DNA of 64,000 nt from Melanocharis versteri (GCA_013397845.1 VZTG01001991.1:280621-344620), one strand, 5' to 3'; positions 50,301 to 57,336 are shown, numbered from the stretch's first letter. Notes: generated by a model from the sequence alone, not told the origin. A program made the numbers and translations.

Positions 50301-53300
50301 AATTTCTGTTCAGTAATGTCTTGCATTTGTGGCTGCAAGGAACGCTAAGTCTCAAAAAAAAAGGTGAATATTACAGAGAAATTCAAAGAGCTTTCATTTT
50401 TCACACCTACTGTAGCCTCAAATCTTGCTCCAAAATAACAACTGTATTTTAGGATGAAAAGGGATGTAATTCTCAGCTCCCTTAATGCATCAAGCCTTGA
50501 TAACCTGCTAAAGGACCCACACTTTCCAAAAGCATTCCCAGGATCACTGAGGAGCACAGTAAATTTCTAAAAGCATGACAGGAAATATTTGCAGAACTGA
50601 AGAAGAAGAAAACCAGTTCTCTGCTCCTAAACTAATTAGGCAAAGAAAAATAAGATGGAATAGGAACTATGGAAGACATTTAGCTCATCAGACAGACAAA
50701 TGCTCCTGAGGAATTCGCTTTTTGAAGTAGGGATTTAAGGTAGGAGAGACAATAACCTAATTCCCATTTTTAAAGAACATCTAGATTCTTGTGGGGGGTC
50801 TAAATATTTCGGTGAGCCAAGAAGGCATAAAAGGCACAGGAAATTATTCTCTACTTTCCTGTACCTCTAAAATTGGGCTGACTTCGTGTTGATCAGTATC
50901 TGCCAACTCCAGCAACAAGGCACAAACAGCGCTGGAGGATGGGTGCTCGCTGTGGCACCTTCCCAGCCCCTCACCTGTGACAAAGACTTCCTTCACAGGG
51001 TCGCTTTCCATGTCCCCTCGACGAGACACGAGCGTCACCTCATACTCCGTGTGCGGCCTCAGGTTCCCAATGGAGAATTGGTTCTCATCTTCGGAGAGGT
51101 CAATGGTTGTCCTGTCCCCGGGAACGTCCTTGGGGCCATAGGTGAGCTCTACGCCTTCAACTTCGGCCAAGGGCTTGGACCACGTGATGAGAGCTGTGGT
51201 GTCGGTGACATCTTTGGCCTCCACCTGGCTGGGGGCATCAAGCTCTGTTACCAAGCAAAAGAGAGGAAAAAGGGGCTTTTTAAAAGAAATCCTGCCATAA
51301 AAACCACACACACGTTCTTATGCCTTTCACTGGTGATTCAGAACCAAATTGAAATTATTATCCTCATTTACTCTCTTCCTTCGCTTCTGATAGTTTTAGA
51401 CTCCAAATGGAATCAATCCATCAGAAGCAAATCCATCAAAACTCCTTCACACCAGGAGCTGCCAGAAGAAAGACAAGCAGGAACCCCAAGAGCTTCCCCA
51501 CCTTCATACCCTCGTCACGCAAATGTCACCAGGATGGAAGAAATTCTAGTAAGAAATTCTATTTCCTGCTGATGTACGTCTTGAAAAAAGGAATAAGTGT
51601 GCCTATTGCCTGCTACCTTCTAGCTAGACATAAATTTCCTTTCTGCTTCAAACAGGTAATGTGGAGAGGAGTTATTTTTTCCTCATGTATTCATTAGCAG
51701 CTCCACTATTCCCTTCCCCCCCCCACCATTAATTTACAGTGTAGAGCTTGACTTTATTTTTTTAAAAAAACCCCAAACAGCAGAGGTTTTGTTGGTGGCC
51801 AACTAAAACCAGACCAGATACAGGTTGTGCTTACTTGTGGTGATGACTTTGGACAGTCCTGGTCCTCTGGTGTTGTTCTTCACTACATGGATGGACACAT
51901 TGTACTGCTGCCCAGGTGCCAAACCCAGCTGCATGTAGGTTGTCTCTGGCCTTTTCAAGCTGCTGGTTATGTCGCCGTTATCATCCTTTTTCTGGAACAC
52001 ATGGGACAATCAGTGAGTACAAACACAAAAATCCAGGATTTCTCACTCTGTACGTGAAACTACTTCCTCACCATATTACGGAAGACCAGCTCCCAGCCAT
52101 CAAAAGAGAAGTTCAGAGGGTCCCACTCCACCTGGATGGACGTTTCCCGAACAGATTTGAATTTCAGACCTTCTGGAGCAGGCAGATCTGTGGCAAAAAT
52201 AAAGGGATATCCTCACATGAGCAGTTGGGGTGGGACATCTTTCCACCACTAGAAATATCTGCCAGGTGGGGATCTGCAGCTGAGGTCGTCAAACTCTCCT
52301 CAGATCCAGTTATTGTGGCTTTGGAGAGACTTTCCTGAGCTGGTTAAATATCACTTTAGAATAAAGTGAATTTTGCCCGAGCAATCTTTTTTGTGCCCTC
52401 TTGAAAGAAGCCTGGTGTGGACTTTGGAAGCCAGGAGGGCAGAATCTTGCCCTAGCTCTCTAGAAATGAGGTCAGTGACAGAAGCCAAAGAGCATCTTTT
52501 GATATTGGGATGTTTAGATATGACAGTGATGTGCAGAAAACAAAAAAGGAAGATGAACAACAGAAGGACAGACAGGCAGATAAAAGGTAAGATGTAGTAA
52601 AACACAGCGAAGATGCAAAACAAATATAACCTCAATTTTAGCCCTAATGGTTTCAATTCAAGTGATTTCATACTGCTCTTTTACATGCTGCTACATTTTT
52701 ACCTTTTTCTCAGAAAGAATTACCAGAATTTTAAAATCAACATTATAATAAAGAAATGTACATTACAATAAAGAAATGTGCATCATAGTACAGAAGCCAA
52801 GGTTCTTAATTCACAAAGACCCCACATTGGGGGACACTGAGAGCAGAAGAGCTTGTGAACTGTGCTGCTAACACAGTCCCTGGTATTGGAAAAAAGTAGA
52901 AAATGAAAGTACAGAAGGCTTTTTTTTCCAGGCCAACATTTGAATTGAAAGTAGAAAATACAAAAGAAATAATATCCCAAATAAGGGATGTAAATCAAAT
53001 TTCTATTTTCAGTCTGAGCTGAAAATAGAAAATGCAAAATAAATACCCCCAAAAAAGGGATGCAAGTCAACACATATGAGCTGAAAATAGAAAACACAAA
53101 TTTTGTGCAGCACCCCAAAAAAGAGATGCGAATGGAGCAGACAAAAGGATGAATACAGGGAATACTAAACTCACATGTGGCTACCCTGGCGCTGACTGGA
53201 ATGCTGTTCTTGTTTTTAAGGATTGCAAAGACACGGATAAAGTACTCCACGCCCGGCTCCAGCTCATGGATGGTGGCGGCTGTGTGGTTTCCTGGCACAG

Positions 53301-56300
53301 TGAACTGCATGTCCAAGCCCCCACTGCCGGTGGGGATATAGGTGACGAGGTACTCGTTGACGAGGTTCTCATGCTTCCACTCCAGATTGACAGTTTTATC
53401 CGTCACGTTGGTCACAGTCAGCTCAGTTGGAGGAGACACTGGGAATGGGGGGGAAAAAAAAGCCAAACCGAAGTTATAAGGAGTTCTCAAGGCTCAGGAA
53501 ATAATGACTTGCCCAGTTTCACATTTTCCCAGGAGCGGCTCCCGAGGCTCATCTCGCACGCAGGGAATGGGGAAGGCATGTCCCACAAATTAGCTGCTGA
53601 GGAAAGGAATGCTCAGCTGATGGAGACTACAGACATTTCCAGAAGCCACGGGCCAATTTCTGCTCTCACACTTGCACACAACCTCTGGCTGACTGTGTTC
53701 CAGCTGCTCCTCTCATGGCTGCAGCACAAGACTGCTATAGCTGGGTCCCGAGGGATTCAGATGTTTAATTCAACTGCCAGCAGCACGTGATTGTAGAGCT
53801 ATAAGTCCTGGGATTTGCACAGATTTTCCAAAGTAAAATAAAACATTATTATTTCAGTAAATACTTGCAATAGATCTGCCAGTGCAAGATCACAAAGTGG
53901 GGCTTAGGCACCTTCCAGAAGGAGGAGATGAAAGATGGGAATTTATTTTAAAGGGTATTCATTGTCTTTTATAGTTTTCCCAACCCCAAAGTACTCTTTG
54001 ATTACTCTACCAAAATTTAGTTTCACAATTTCTCCCCGGGGATCTACTAAAGAAAACTACCTCATTTATGGTGTATTGCCTGTCATTATCAGGCTGCCAG
54101 AATTTTCTATCAATTTCCATAGAGTCAGTGGTCCTGGGAAACCAAGCATGTGACTTTATAGCTACATATCCACTCCAGCTGATCCCACGATTTTCCGCTA
54201 AGCTTCTGTCAGATCTAATATACACATCTCCATATATATATACGCATATATATATATATATATATAAATATACACACACAGGTAGTAAGAAGACTCTGGA
54301 ACATCTCCCTTTTCTCCTTAGCTAGAACAGCTTCTTTCAGCTTTTTTCTTAGCATCAAGAGGTGCTATGAGAAACCGAAGGGTCATGGTGACAAATCCTA
54401 GCCAGTGCTGGCTACAGCACCAGTGACATTGTGGTGGCAGCAGAAATGGAGGTGACAAAGGGACTGCAACACCATCATCAGCCTGTTGTCTTGGTGACCA
54501 CCAAAAGTCACCAGAAACCGCTACACTATTTAGCCCTGATATTTCAGGATGCCAAAAGCTACGGTGTTGTTGCACCTCTGATCCCGCTGTTTGGACTATG
54601 TTGGAAAAGCAGCGACAGGGCCCAGCTCTATGGGAAGGCTTCACAGAGCCTCCAAGGCTGCTGGACGGCCCAAGGGGAAGCAGTTCAGAGGCTCATTGCA
54701 CCTACCATCGGAGCAGTCGTCCCCGATGTACCCATCCTCGCAGACACAGCGCCCGTCCATGCAGCGCCCCGCGTTGTTGCAGTCGTTGGGGCAGGAGCGT
54801 TCCTGGCAGTCCTCGCCCACGAAGCCCTCGTGGCACACGCAGCGCCCGTCCATGCAGCGCCCACGCCCGTGGCAGTCGTTGGGGCAGGCCAGCTCGCCAC
54901 AGCCCTCCCCCATGAAGCCGTTGTCACACTCGCAGCGTCCCTCCACGCAGCGCCCGCGGTTGTGGCAGTCGTTGGGGCAGCGCAGCTCGGCACAGTCCTC
55001 GCCCGTGTACCCCTCGTGGCACACGCACTGCCCGTTGACGCACAGCCCGCGGTTGTGGCAGTCGTTGGGGCAGCGCAGCTCCCCGCAGTCCTCCCCAGTG
55101 AAGCCCTCGTGGCACACGCACTGCCCGTTCTCGCAGCGCCCGTTGCCGTGGCAGTCGTTGGGGCAGCGCAGCTCCGCGCAGTCCTCGCCCAGGAACCCCT
55201 CGTGGCACACGCACTGCCCGTTCTCGCAGCGCCCGCGGTTGTGGCAGTCGTTGGGACAGCGCAGCTCCGCGCAGTCCTCGCCCAGGTACCCCTCGTGGCA
55301 CACGCAGCGCCCACCCACGCAGCGCCCACGGTTGTGGCAGTCGTTGGGGCACCTCCTCTCGCTGCAGTCGTCGCCCACGAAGCCCTCGTGGCACACGCAC
55401 AGCCCGTTCTCGCAGCGCCCGTTGCCGTGGCAGTCGTTGGGGCAGGTGAGCTCCCCGCAGTCCTCGCCAGTGAACCCCTCCTCACAGAAGCAGGTGCCGT
55501 TGACGCAGCGCCCGCGGTCGAAGCAGTCGTTGGGGCAGATGAGCTCGCTGCAGTCCTCGCCGGTGTAGCCCTCATCGCACACGCACTCGCTGTCCACGCA
55601 GCGCCCGCGGCCGTGGCAGTTGTGGGGGCACAGGGGCACGCTGCAGTCGTCGCCCACAAAGCCCTCGTGGCACACGCATTGCCCACCCACGCAGCGCCCA
55701 TGGGCGCCGCAGCCCTGGGCGCAGAGCTCCTGGCCACAGTCCGGGCCCGCGTAGCCCTCGAAGCACACGCACAGCCCGTCCACGCACTTGCCCTGGTCGT
55801 TGCAGTCAGAGGGACACGAGGCCTGGCTGCAGTTGGGGCCCTTCCAGCCGGGCTCGCAGACACAGCCGCAGATCTCGATGCTGTAGTTGCCGTGCCCGCT
55901 GCAATAGGGCGTGGTGTCCAGGCGACCTGTGCCAACGATCCCAAAAACTCATTACTCCCCTGGCACTAGGATGCCTTAGGCCAGCGTGGCACATACGACC
56001 TAAAATGGCTCTGGTTTTCCCAGTCCCCTTCAGTTTTTGAAGTTCTTAAATGAGAATATCTCTTTCTTTCTCCAGCTAGATTTACTTTACCAGGAAAGCT
56101 TTAATTCGCTCTAATGCCAGGGAAGAGCCCCTGCCAACGACTTGGTAATTGAGCATGCTGGATTCCTCCTCCCTTCTCAAAATCCTCTCCCACTGACTGA
56201 GCAGCTTTCCTGACTGCTTCATTAGGGCATGCACCATGAAACATCATTCACCCATTCACCCCAGAACACAAAAAGCCAGGCAGCACATTGTGTCATCAGC

Positions 56301-57336
56301 TGTATCAGCAGCTGGGAGGCCGCTCTGAGCTCAGAGGGACACATCACTCGGAAGAAGACTTGTGTTTCTTTCCTTGTATGACCAACCCCTTCCCTCAATT
56401 TAAAAATCAACCAGACAGACACATTTTTCCCTCTTCTATAACTATTTGTGCTTGTCTATTGCCTTATGTCCTGCTGTATTTTTATTGGTCTCTGCTAAAG
56501 AAAACTTGGAAGCAAAAATGGTTACATTGGCAGCTTCCTCGAGGGGACAAAAAGTGGAGCCAAGAGCTTGGACTGTGTGAGTTTTAATCTTAACTCCGAC
56601 ACAGATTGTCACCATGCCCAAGTGCTGTCCATGCCCAATGCCACAGCTACAAAGAGTCCCAGGCCGACTCCTGACCCACAGATCCATAAAGCCGTGGAAC
56701 CGTGAATGAATGTACCTTGCACGCTGGCCAAACACTTTCCCAGTTTTGATTATGTTTCAAATTTAACAGGTTGACTTGCGCTCATTCTTGAAACAGGTTG
56801 CAGTATCACTCTAAACAACATCTACAGCCAGCACAAGAATTTCCCCCAGGAGCAGCTCCCCAGCCTGCCTTACCTTCCACTGCCTGGGAATTCGGACAGC
56901 ATCCAGCCCCGCTGGCACACTGCTCCCGCAGGGAGGAGACCAGCCCCTCCAGCTCCTCTAGTCTGCTCAGCAGATCCTTAATGTCTGGGGCAGCTGCACA
57001 GCCACAAGCCCGGCGGGGAATGTTAATCCTGTGAGTGAAGACAATCTGGTTCCCCTCATTCACCGTGTGCTCCTCGTAATTCTTGACGGGCTCAACTTCC
57101 GCCTTCAGGTCGGCGTCGCCACTCGCCGCGTCCAGGTCCACGGAGCAGAGGGAGCCAACGGGAAGCTTAATGTTGTAGACATGGTTGAAAACCACAGGCT
57201 GGTTGTCCTCTGGCAAGGTCACGTTCAGCCCAGTCTCCCTCTTCTGCCGGATAATTCTCTTGATGAGTCCCCCAGTGACGTGCTGGGACAGCAAAGCGAG
57301 GATGGCGCAGGCCAAGACCCAGCTGGGGAGTCCCAT
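11211..57336 (-). CDS. TNC: Tenascin-C, whole coding gene (26 coding exons, joined)
   Basis: Secreted hexameric extracellular-matrix glycoprotein that modulates cell adhesion, migration and growth-factor presentation during development, wound repair and neural patterning. The exons join without a frame break into 2050 residues when all cassette exons are used: signal peptide (about 1-22), oligomerisation region (to about 150), partial EGF (163-187), 12 EGF modules (188-559), FN3 1-5 (562-1010), alternative FN3 A/B/AD2/AD1/C/D (1011-1557), FN3 6-8 (1558-1822) and fibrinogen-like globe (1823-2050). Skipping the six cassette exons leaves 1503 residues. All borders are GT/AG. The start is the ATG at 57336, followed by a clear hydrophobic signal; the stop is TAG at 11211-11213. 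Family identity rests on near-identity to remembered chicken tenascin-C. The 5' non-coding exon is not located, so the gene is incomplete at its 5' end. Confidence 0.98.
11490..11740 (-). mobile_element. CR1 LINE interrupted by a 32-N gap
   Basis: Left of the Ns (11599-11630) is the CR1 3' end (GGGCTGGAAGAGACC, GCCATGGGCAGGGACACC). Right of them is a region from further 5' in CR1 (CCCAGGTCCCTCTCCCAGG, CTTGGTCTTGTTAAACCT). The gap therefore replaces the middle of one longer element in TNC intron 26. Confidence 0.8.
12052..12215 (-). CDS. TNC: TNC exon 26: fibrinogen-like globe, part 4
   Basis: 164 nt, phase 1 to phase 0; acceptor tccag, donor GTGGGT. Residues 1960-2014, GDSMTYHNGRSFSTFD to YGDNSHSQ. 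Includes the calcium-loop-like DKDHDS and the last two cysteines (NCALSYKG, KNCHRVN). Confidence 0.97.
12606..12835 (-). mobile_element. CR1 LINE fragment
   Basis: ATCACAGAATCATGGAATGG tail then the GCTGGAAGGGACC and CCATGGGCAGGGACACC blocks. Lies in TNC intron 25. Confidence 0.9.
13547..13660 (+). mobile_element. LTR 3' fragment bordering an assembly join
   Basis: Directly after the N at 13546 comes a GC-rich stretch, then AATAAA (13571 region) and a pyrimidine-rich, palindromic tail (TTCTAACTT..GAGTTAGAGAG, TCTTTGTCCGTCC) typical of an avian LTR R-U5 end. The upstream part is missing at the N. The family is not recognised. It sits about 30 bp beyond the donor side of TNC exon 25. Confidence 0.45.
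13693..13854 (-). CDS. TNC: TNC exon 25: fibrinogen-like globe, part 3
   Basis: 162 nt, phase 1-1; acceptor cacag, donor GTGAGA. Residues 1906-1959, GLENLHKITSQGQYEL to DGYSGTA. The exon is intact although single-N assembly joins and LTR-like sequence lie within about 200 bp on both sides (13546 and 14038). Confidence 0.96.
14039..14175 (+). mobile_element. LTR 3' fragment bordering an assembly join
   Basis: After the N at 14038 the sequence changes from A/T-rich intron to CTCCGAGCTGCAGC..., then AATAAA near 14095 and a C/A-rich tail with ATCTCTCATCACC, again like an LTR R-U5 end. The left edge is lost in the join. The right edge is uncertain. Confidence 0.4.
14395..14667 (+). mobile_element. 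ERVL-like LTR remnant
   Basis: TTTGCATATCTGCCCCTGGA leads into a C-rich stretch with AATAAA (14578-14583), then CACCAGCTTTTACATCACC and a GTGTGTTGTTTTATTTCC tail. This recalls the R-U5 of avian ERVL-class LTRs as I remember them. The boundaries are guesses. It lies in TNC intron 24. Confidence 0.4.
15341..15437 (-). CDS. TNC: TNC exon 24: fibrinogen-like globe, part 2
   Basis: 97 nt, phase 0 to phase 1; acceptor tttag, donor GTAAGT. Residues 1874-1905, VFLRRQNGK to GDPKDEFWI. Carries the conserved fibrinogen-family GFGDPKDEFW block. Confidence 0.97.
16271..16422 (-). CDS. TNC: TNC exon 23: fibrinogen-like globe, part 1
   Basis: 152 nt, phase 1 to phase 0; acceptor tgcag, donor GTGAGT. Residues 1823-1873, TGLLYPYPKDCSQALL to GEDGGGWI. 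Start of the C-terminal fibrinogen-related domain with its first two cysteines (KDC and FCDM). In tenascins this globe binds integrin alpha-v-beta-3, TLR4 and growth factors. Confidence 0.97.
17157..17445 (-). mobile_element. CR1 LINE fragment, different subfamily
   Basis: GGAAAAGACCTTTAGGATCATC, AACCATGTCCCCAAGTGCC and TCCAGGGATGGTGACTCC mark another CR1 subfamily. Lies in TNC intron 22. Confidence 0.85.
18374..18506 (-). CDS. TNC: TNC exon 22: FN3 repeat 8, second half
   Basis: 133 nt, phase 0 to phase 1; acceptor catag, donor GTAAGG. Residues 1779-1822, EVILNPETTSYSLTE to KTIQTTFTT. Completes FN3-8. Confidence 0.95.
19448..19578 (-). CDS. TNC: TNC exon 21: FN3 repeat 8, first half
   Basis: 131 nt, phase 1 to phase 0; acceptor tgcag, donor GTAAAT (no G at +5). 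Residues 1735-1778, GLDAPRDLSATEVQSE to YESIDGTVK. Core Trp in ISWRPP. Last FN3 repeat before the globe. Confidence 0.96.
20358..20501 (-). CDS. TNC: TNC exon 20: FN3 repeat 7, second half
   Basis: 144 nt, phase 1-1; acceptor ctcag, donor GTGCCT (no G at +5). Residues 1687-1734, EPEVTQLVSGNTVEYD to STRFTT, with the L-x-PATEY motif of the F strand. Confidence 0.96.
20808..21000 (+). mobile_element. CR1 LINE fragment, plus orientation
   Basis: GCCAGAGCTCCAGGAGCG, GCTGCCAGGGATGCACAGG and TTGATGATCCTCGGGGGTCCC are the reverse complement of the element at 27.0-27.3 kb, with only one copy of the block that is duplicated there. Confidence 0.75.
21058..21177 (-). CDS. TNC: TNC exon 19: FN3 repeat 7, first half
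   Basis: 120 nt, phase 1-1; acceptor tccag, donor GTGAGA. Residues 1647-1686, ALDSPSGLVVVNITDS to VVSYASEE. Core Trp in ATWQPA; sequon NIT. Confidence 0.96.
22342..22485 (-). CDS. TNC: TNC exon 18: FN3 repeat 6, second half
   Basis: 144 nt, phase 1-1; acceptor cctag, donor GTAATA (no G at +5). Residues 1599-1646, TPNVVTVEGSKTRTK to PVSGTLKT. Completes FN3-6 with the conserved GVDYNVSI strand. Confidence 0.96.
22705..22795 (+). mobile_element. CR1 LINE 3' end
   Basis: GGGGGTTGGAATGAGATCAG, TTTAAGGTCCCTTCC and CCAAACCATTCTGTGATT form the plus-oriented CR1 terminus. Confidence 0.8.
23714..23836 (-). CDS. TNC: TNC exon 17: FN3 repeat 6, first half
   Basis: 123 nt, phase 1-1; acceptor gacag, donor GTGAGG. 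Residues 1558-1598, AVGSPKGISFSDITEN to SYVPVTG. Returns to the constitutive stalk; core Trp in VSWTPP. It is separated from exon D by a 4.3-kb intron holding a CR1 with an internal duplication. Confidence 0.96.
23837..28131 (-). other. TNC intron 16 (FN3-D to FN3-6)
   Basis: A 4.3-kb intron with a CR1 carrying a 61-bp duplication. No FN3-like translation was found, so no further cassette exon is visible here. Confidence 0.65.
26985..27330 (-). mobile_element. CR1 LINE with internal 61-bp duplication
   Basis: GAATCATATCCTGAGCTGG and GGGATCATCCAGCCCAG start an element of the CR1 group. A 61-bp block (ACCCTGTGCATCCCTGGCAG...) occurs twice in tandem at 27068-27128 and 27129-27189 with few differences. 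In TNC intron 16. Confidence 0.75.
28132..28404 (-). CDS. TNC: TNC exon 16: alternative FN3 repeat D
   Basis: 273 nt, phase 1-1; acceptor tttag, weak donor GTATTG. Residues 1467-1557, EAEPEVDNLLVSDATP to QPVNTVAST, nearly identical to chicken repeat D (RLSWTADDGVF, DPLELIVPGHERT, EYEIELYG). Last cassette exon. In mammals the D repeat, with others, influences neurite outgrowth. Confidence 0.97.
29027..29128 (+). repeat. Tandem duplication, 51-bp unit x2
   Basis: CAAGTTATTAATCACCTGC... at 29027 recurs from 29078 with three or so changes. It leads directly into the 62-bp minisatellite. Confidence 0.85.
29172..29735 (+). repeat. Minisatellite, 62-bp unit, with N join and repeated leader
   Basis: Units containing CAAATGCAATCCTTCCTTCC recur every 62 bp from 29180 (first spacing 61) to 29537; neighbouring units alternate CCCACC/CCCATC. 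After the N at 29537 the leader seen at 29102-29180 (CTCTAACTCGGTTTGGTCAG...) reappears and two more units follow. The array is therefore a higher-order repeat or a mis-joined assembly. Long open frames across it are by-products of the period. Confidence 0.9.
30366..30638 (-). CDS. TNC: TNC exon 15: alternative FN3 repeat C
   Basis: 273 nt, phase 1-1; acceptor tttag, weak donor GTATTT. Residues 1376-1466, EAMPPLENLTVSDMN to LSALAVT. It closely matches human repeat C (NPYGFTVSWMASENAFD, GKLLDPQEF, GLITGIGYEV). Intact, so this species keeps a usable C repeat. The first ~40 bases of its downstream intron resemble those after exon AD2. Confidence 0.95.
31907..32075 (-). mobile_element. CR1 LINE fragment
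   Basis: GAATCATGGAATCACAGAAT tail and TTTGGGTTGGAAGGGACC; ends about 150 bp before the donor side of exon AD1. Confidence 0.9.
32228..32503 (-). CDS. TNC: TNC exon 14: alternative FN3 repeat AD1 (assignment by position)
   Basis: 276 nt, one codon longer than the other cassettes, phase 1-1; acceptor cccag, weak donor GTACCT. Residues 1284-1375, EAEPQLGTLTLTNVT to LTAFVTT. Intact FN3 core (FNLSW, ISGLTEHTAYDIHV). It lies next upstream of C, the described place of AD1. Cassette exon; in other vertebrates the AD repeats are used in restricted embryonic and tumour settings. Confidence 0.88.
34796..35068 (-). CDS. TNC: TNC exon 13: alternative FN3 repeat AD2 (assignment by position)
   Basis: 273 nt, phase 1-1; weak donor GTATTT. 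Residues 1193-1283, VEEPLLNKLSVSNAT to LTAMATT. A complete FN3 repeat absent from the common chicken isoform. It is called AD2 because it lies first between B and C, where AD2 and AD1 are described; the AD2/AD1 labels could be reversed. The acceptor is a tandem NAGNAG (gtAGtAG): the upstream AG gives the 91-residue repeat used here, while the downstream AG (exon from 35065) would drop one Val. Confidence 0.88.
36118..36390 (-). CDS. TNC: TNC exon 12: alternative FN3 repeat B
   Basis: 273 nt, phase 1-1; acceptor cccag, weak donor GTACAC. Residues 1102-1192, GEQPGVAELMVSDITP to QAISAAATT. It matches chicken repeat B over ITPESFNLSW and SGNSRTAHISGLSPS, with sequons NLS and NLS. Cassette exon. 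Confidence 0.96.
38324..38596 (-). CDS. TNC: TNC exon 11: alternative FN3 repeat A
   Basis: 273 nt (91 codons), phase 1-1, so it can be skipped without a frame change. Acceptor tccag; weak donor GTATCT. Residues 1011-1101, EEEPELGKLSVSKTG to KPLSLETTT, matching chicken repeat A. Sequons NVT occur twice. First of six cassette exons whose inclusion sets tenascin-C isoform size. Confidence 0.96.
41137..41396 (-). pseudogene. Decayed FN3 cassette exon between FN3-5 and FN3-A
   Basis: 260 nt between a good acceptor (pyrimidine-rich, ending agctcag) and an ACAG|GTATTT donor like those of the cassette exons. The first third translates as a normal FN3 start (EATGALHDL..GFTLSWAAQG) in the expected phase. 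The middle (KDLTSLNRMQEWF) reads in a second frame and the end (IPNLPAGTQFQINLRG to LAAT) in a third. A standard cassette here is 273 nt, so about 13 nt are missing, best fitted by a loss of about 11 nt after Phe-Asp-His and about 2 nt before the IPNLPAG strand. 260 is not a multiple of 3, so inclusion would shift exon A and reach a TGA at its 55th codon in that frame. The closest resemblance is to mammalian A-type repeats. It could be a dead relic or a poison exon. Confidence 0.85.
42688..42720 (+). repeat. AT microsatellite
   Basis: ATATTATATATATATATTTA-type simple repeat in TNC intron 10. Confidence 0.8.
43185..43264 (+). repeat. Minisatellite, 36/37-bp unit, broken by N
   Basis: TGAACCCTGAA...GGGATAAAACCCTGCCA occurs at 43185 and 43221 and starts again at 43258, where the N at 43265 ends it. 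Copy number is probably under-represented. Confidence 0.85.
43351..43410 (+). repeat. Six perfect copies of TCCTTTTCCC
   Basis: A 60-bp pure pyrimidine tract made of identical 10-mers. Such tracts can form triplex DNA; on the TNC strand it is a purine (GGGAAAAGGA) array inside intron 10. Confidence 0.95.
48039..48302 (-). CDS. TNC: TNC exon 10: FN3 repeat 5
   Basis: 264 nt, phase 1-1; acceptor tgcag, donor GTGAGT. Residues 923-1010, DLDNPKDLEVSEPTE to KSKPTTVKGST. It is basic (RWRRPVAKFDRYR, KGRHKSK), in line with the known heparin- and growth-factor-binding role of FN3-5. This is the last constitutive repeat before the alternative block; exon A lies about 9.4 kb downstream, with a decayed FN3 exon between them at 41.1-41.4 kb. 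Confidence 0.97.
48941..49030 (-). CDS. TNC: TNC exon 9: FN3 repeat 4, second part
   Basis: 90 nt, phase 1-1; acceptor ctctcag, donor GTGAGT. Residues 893-922, GLRPGTEYGIGVTAV to ATINAGT, the F-G strands of FN3-4 with the conserved Leu-x-Pro-Gly-Thr-x-Tyr motif. It is the smallest TNC exon in the window. Confidence 0.96.
49404..49640 (-). mobile_element. CR1 LINE fragment
   Basis: AAATCATAGAATCATGGAAT tail, then GAGTTGGAAGGGACATT and CCATGGGCAGGGACACC. Lies about 120 bp downstream of the donor of TNC exon 8. Confidence 0.9.
49758..49943 (-). CDS. TNC: TNC exon 8: FN3 repeat 4, first part
   Basis: 186 nt, phase 1-1; acceptor cccag, donor GTAGGG. Residues 831-892, DLDAPRNLKRVSQTDN to ATTRATLT. 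It carries strands A-E of FN3-4 with core Trp in LEWKNS. A minus-strand CR1 fragment begins about 110 bp beyond the donor. Confidence 0.96.
50975..51244 (-). CDS. TNC: TNC exon 7: FN3 repeat 3 with RGD
   Basis: 270 nt, phase 1-1; acceptor aacag, donor GTGAGG. Residues 741-830, KLDAPSQVEAKDV to KEVFVT. It carries Arg-Gly-Asp at about 816-818 within SRRGDMES, the position of the FG-loop integrin-binding site (alpha-v and alpha-8/alpha-9-type receptors) known in tenascin-C. All three RGD residues are intact, so the adhesion site is presumably functional. Confidence 0.97.
51835..51991 (-). CDS. TNC: TNC exon 6: FN3 repeat 2, second half
   Basis: 157 nt, phase 0 to phase 1; acceptor ttccag, donor GTAAGC. 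Encodes KKDDNGDITSSL to GPGLSKVITT (residues 689-740), including NVS and NNT glycosylation sequons. Chicken, as I recall it, reads Met-Gln-Lys-Lys across this junction. Here the splice gives Met-Lys-Lys, one Gln fewer, because the only AG next to the coding start lies directly before AAAAAG. Confidence 0.95.
52072..52187 (-). CDS. TNC: TNC exon 5: FN3 repeat 2, first half
   Basis: 116 nt, enters in phase 1 and leaves in phase 0; acceptor ccacag, donor GTGAGG after ATG. Residues 650-688, YLPAPEGLKF to ELVFRNM. This is the A-C strand half of FN3-2, with core Trp in VEWDP and a possible N-glycosylation site NFS. FN3 2, 4, 6, 7 and 8 are each split over two exons, unlike the cassette repeats. Confidence 0.96.
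53175..53438 (-). CDS. TNC: TNC exon 4: FN3 repeat 1
   Basis: 264 nt, phase 1-1, acceptor cccag, donor GTGAGT. It encodes residues 562-649, from SPPTELTVTNVTDKTV to SARVAT, a complete fibronectin type III repeat with the core Trp (LEWKHE) and the Tyr before the F strand (GVEYFIRV). First of the constitutive repeats joining the EGF rod to the FN3 stalk. NVT and NHT are potential N-glycosylation sites. Confidence 0.97.
54230..54276 (+). repeat. TA microsatellite
   Basis: Two TA runs separated by CGCA, in the intron between the EGF exon and FN3-1. Confidence 0.85.
54706..55926 (-). CDS. TNC: TNC exon 3: EGF-like array (partial + 12 modules)
   Basis: A single 1221-nt exon, acceptor cacag before 55926 and donor GTAGGT after 54706, phase 1 at both ends. 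It encodes a partial cysteine module (residues 163-187, with possible N-glycosylation at NYS and NCS) and then exactly twelve 31-residue tenascin EGF modules (188-559), each with six cysteines and consensus CPNDC...GRC...C.C..G..G.DC, ending in Ser-Asp. In tenascins this array forms a rigid rod and is a weak EGF-receptor ligand. The exon is strongly GC- and CpG-rich compared with its introns. Chicken tenascin-C as I recall it has thirteen full modules; the missing one would lie between the partial module and the SQASCPSDC module (around 55828). Real loss and assembly collapse are both possible. Confidence 0.97.

Larger units (their letters stand above)
48303..56873 (-). other. TNC introns 2-9
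   Basis: Short to medium introns (0.6-1.3 kb) between constitutive exons. Apart from one CR1 (49.4 kb) and a TA microsatellite (54.2 kb), nothing was recognised. Confidence 0.65.

Noticed and set aside
54431..55969. Long plus-strand frames (512 and 325 residues) opposite the EGF exon
   Set aside because: They are antisense shadows of a GC-rich 93-bp periodic coding array with few stop triplets; the translations are monotonous Ala/Val or Ser/Pro repeats without domains or splice signals.
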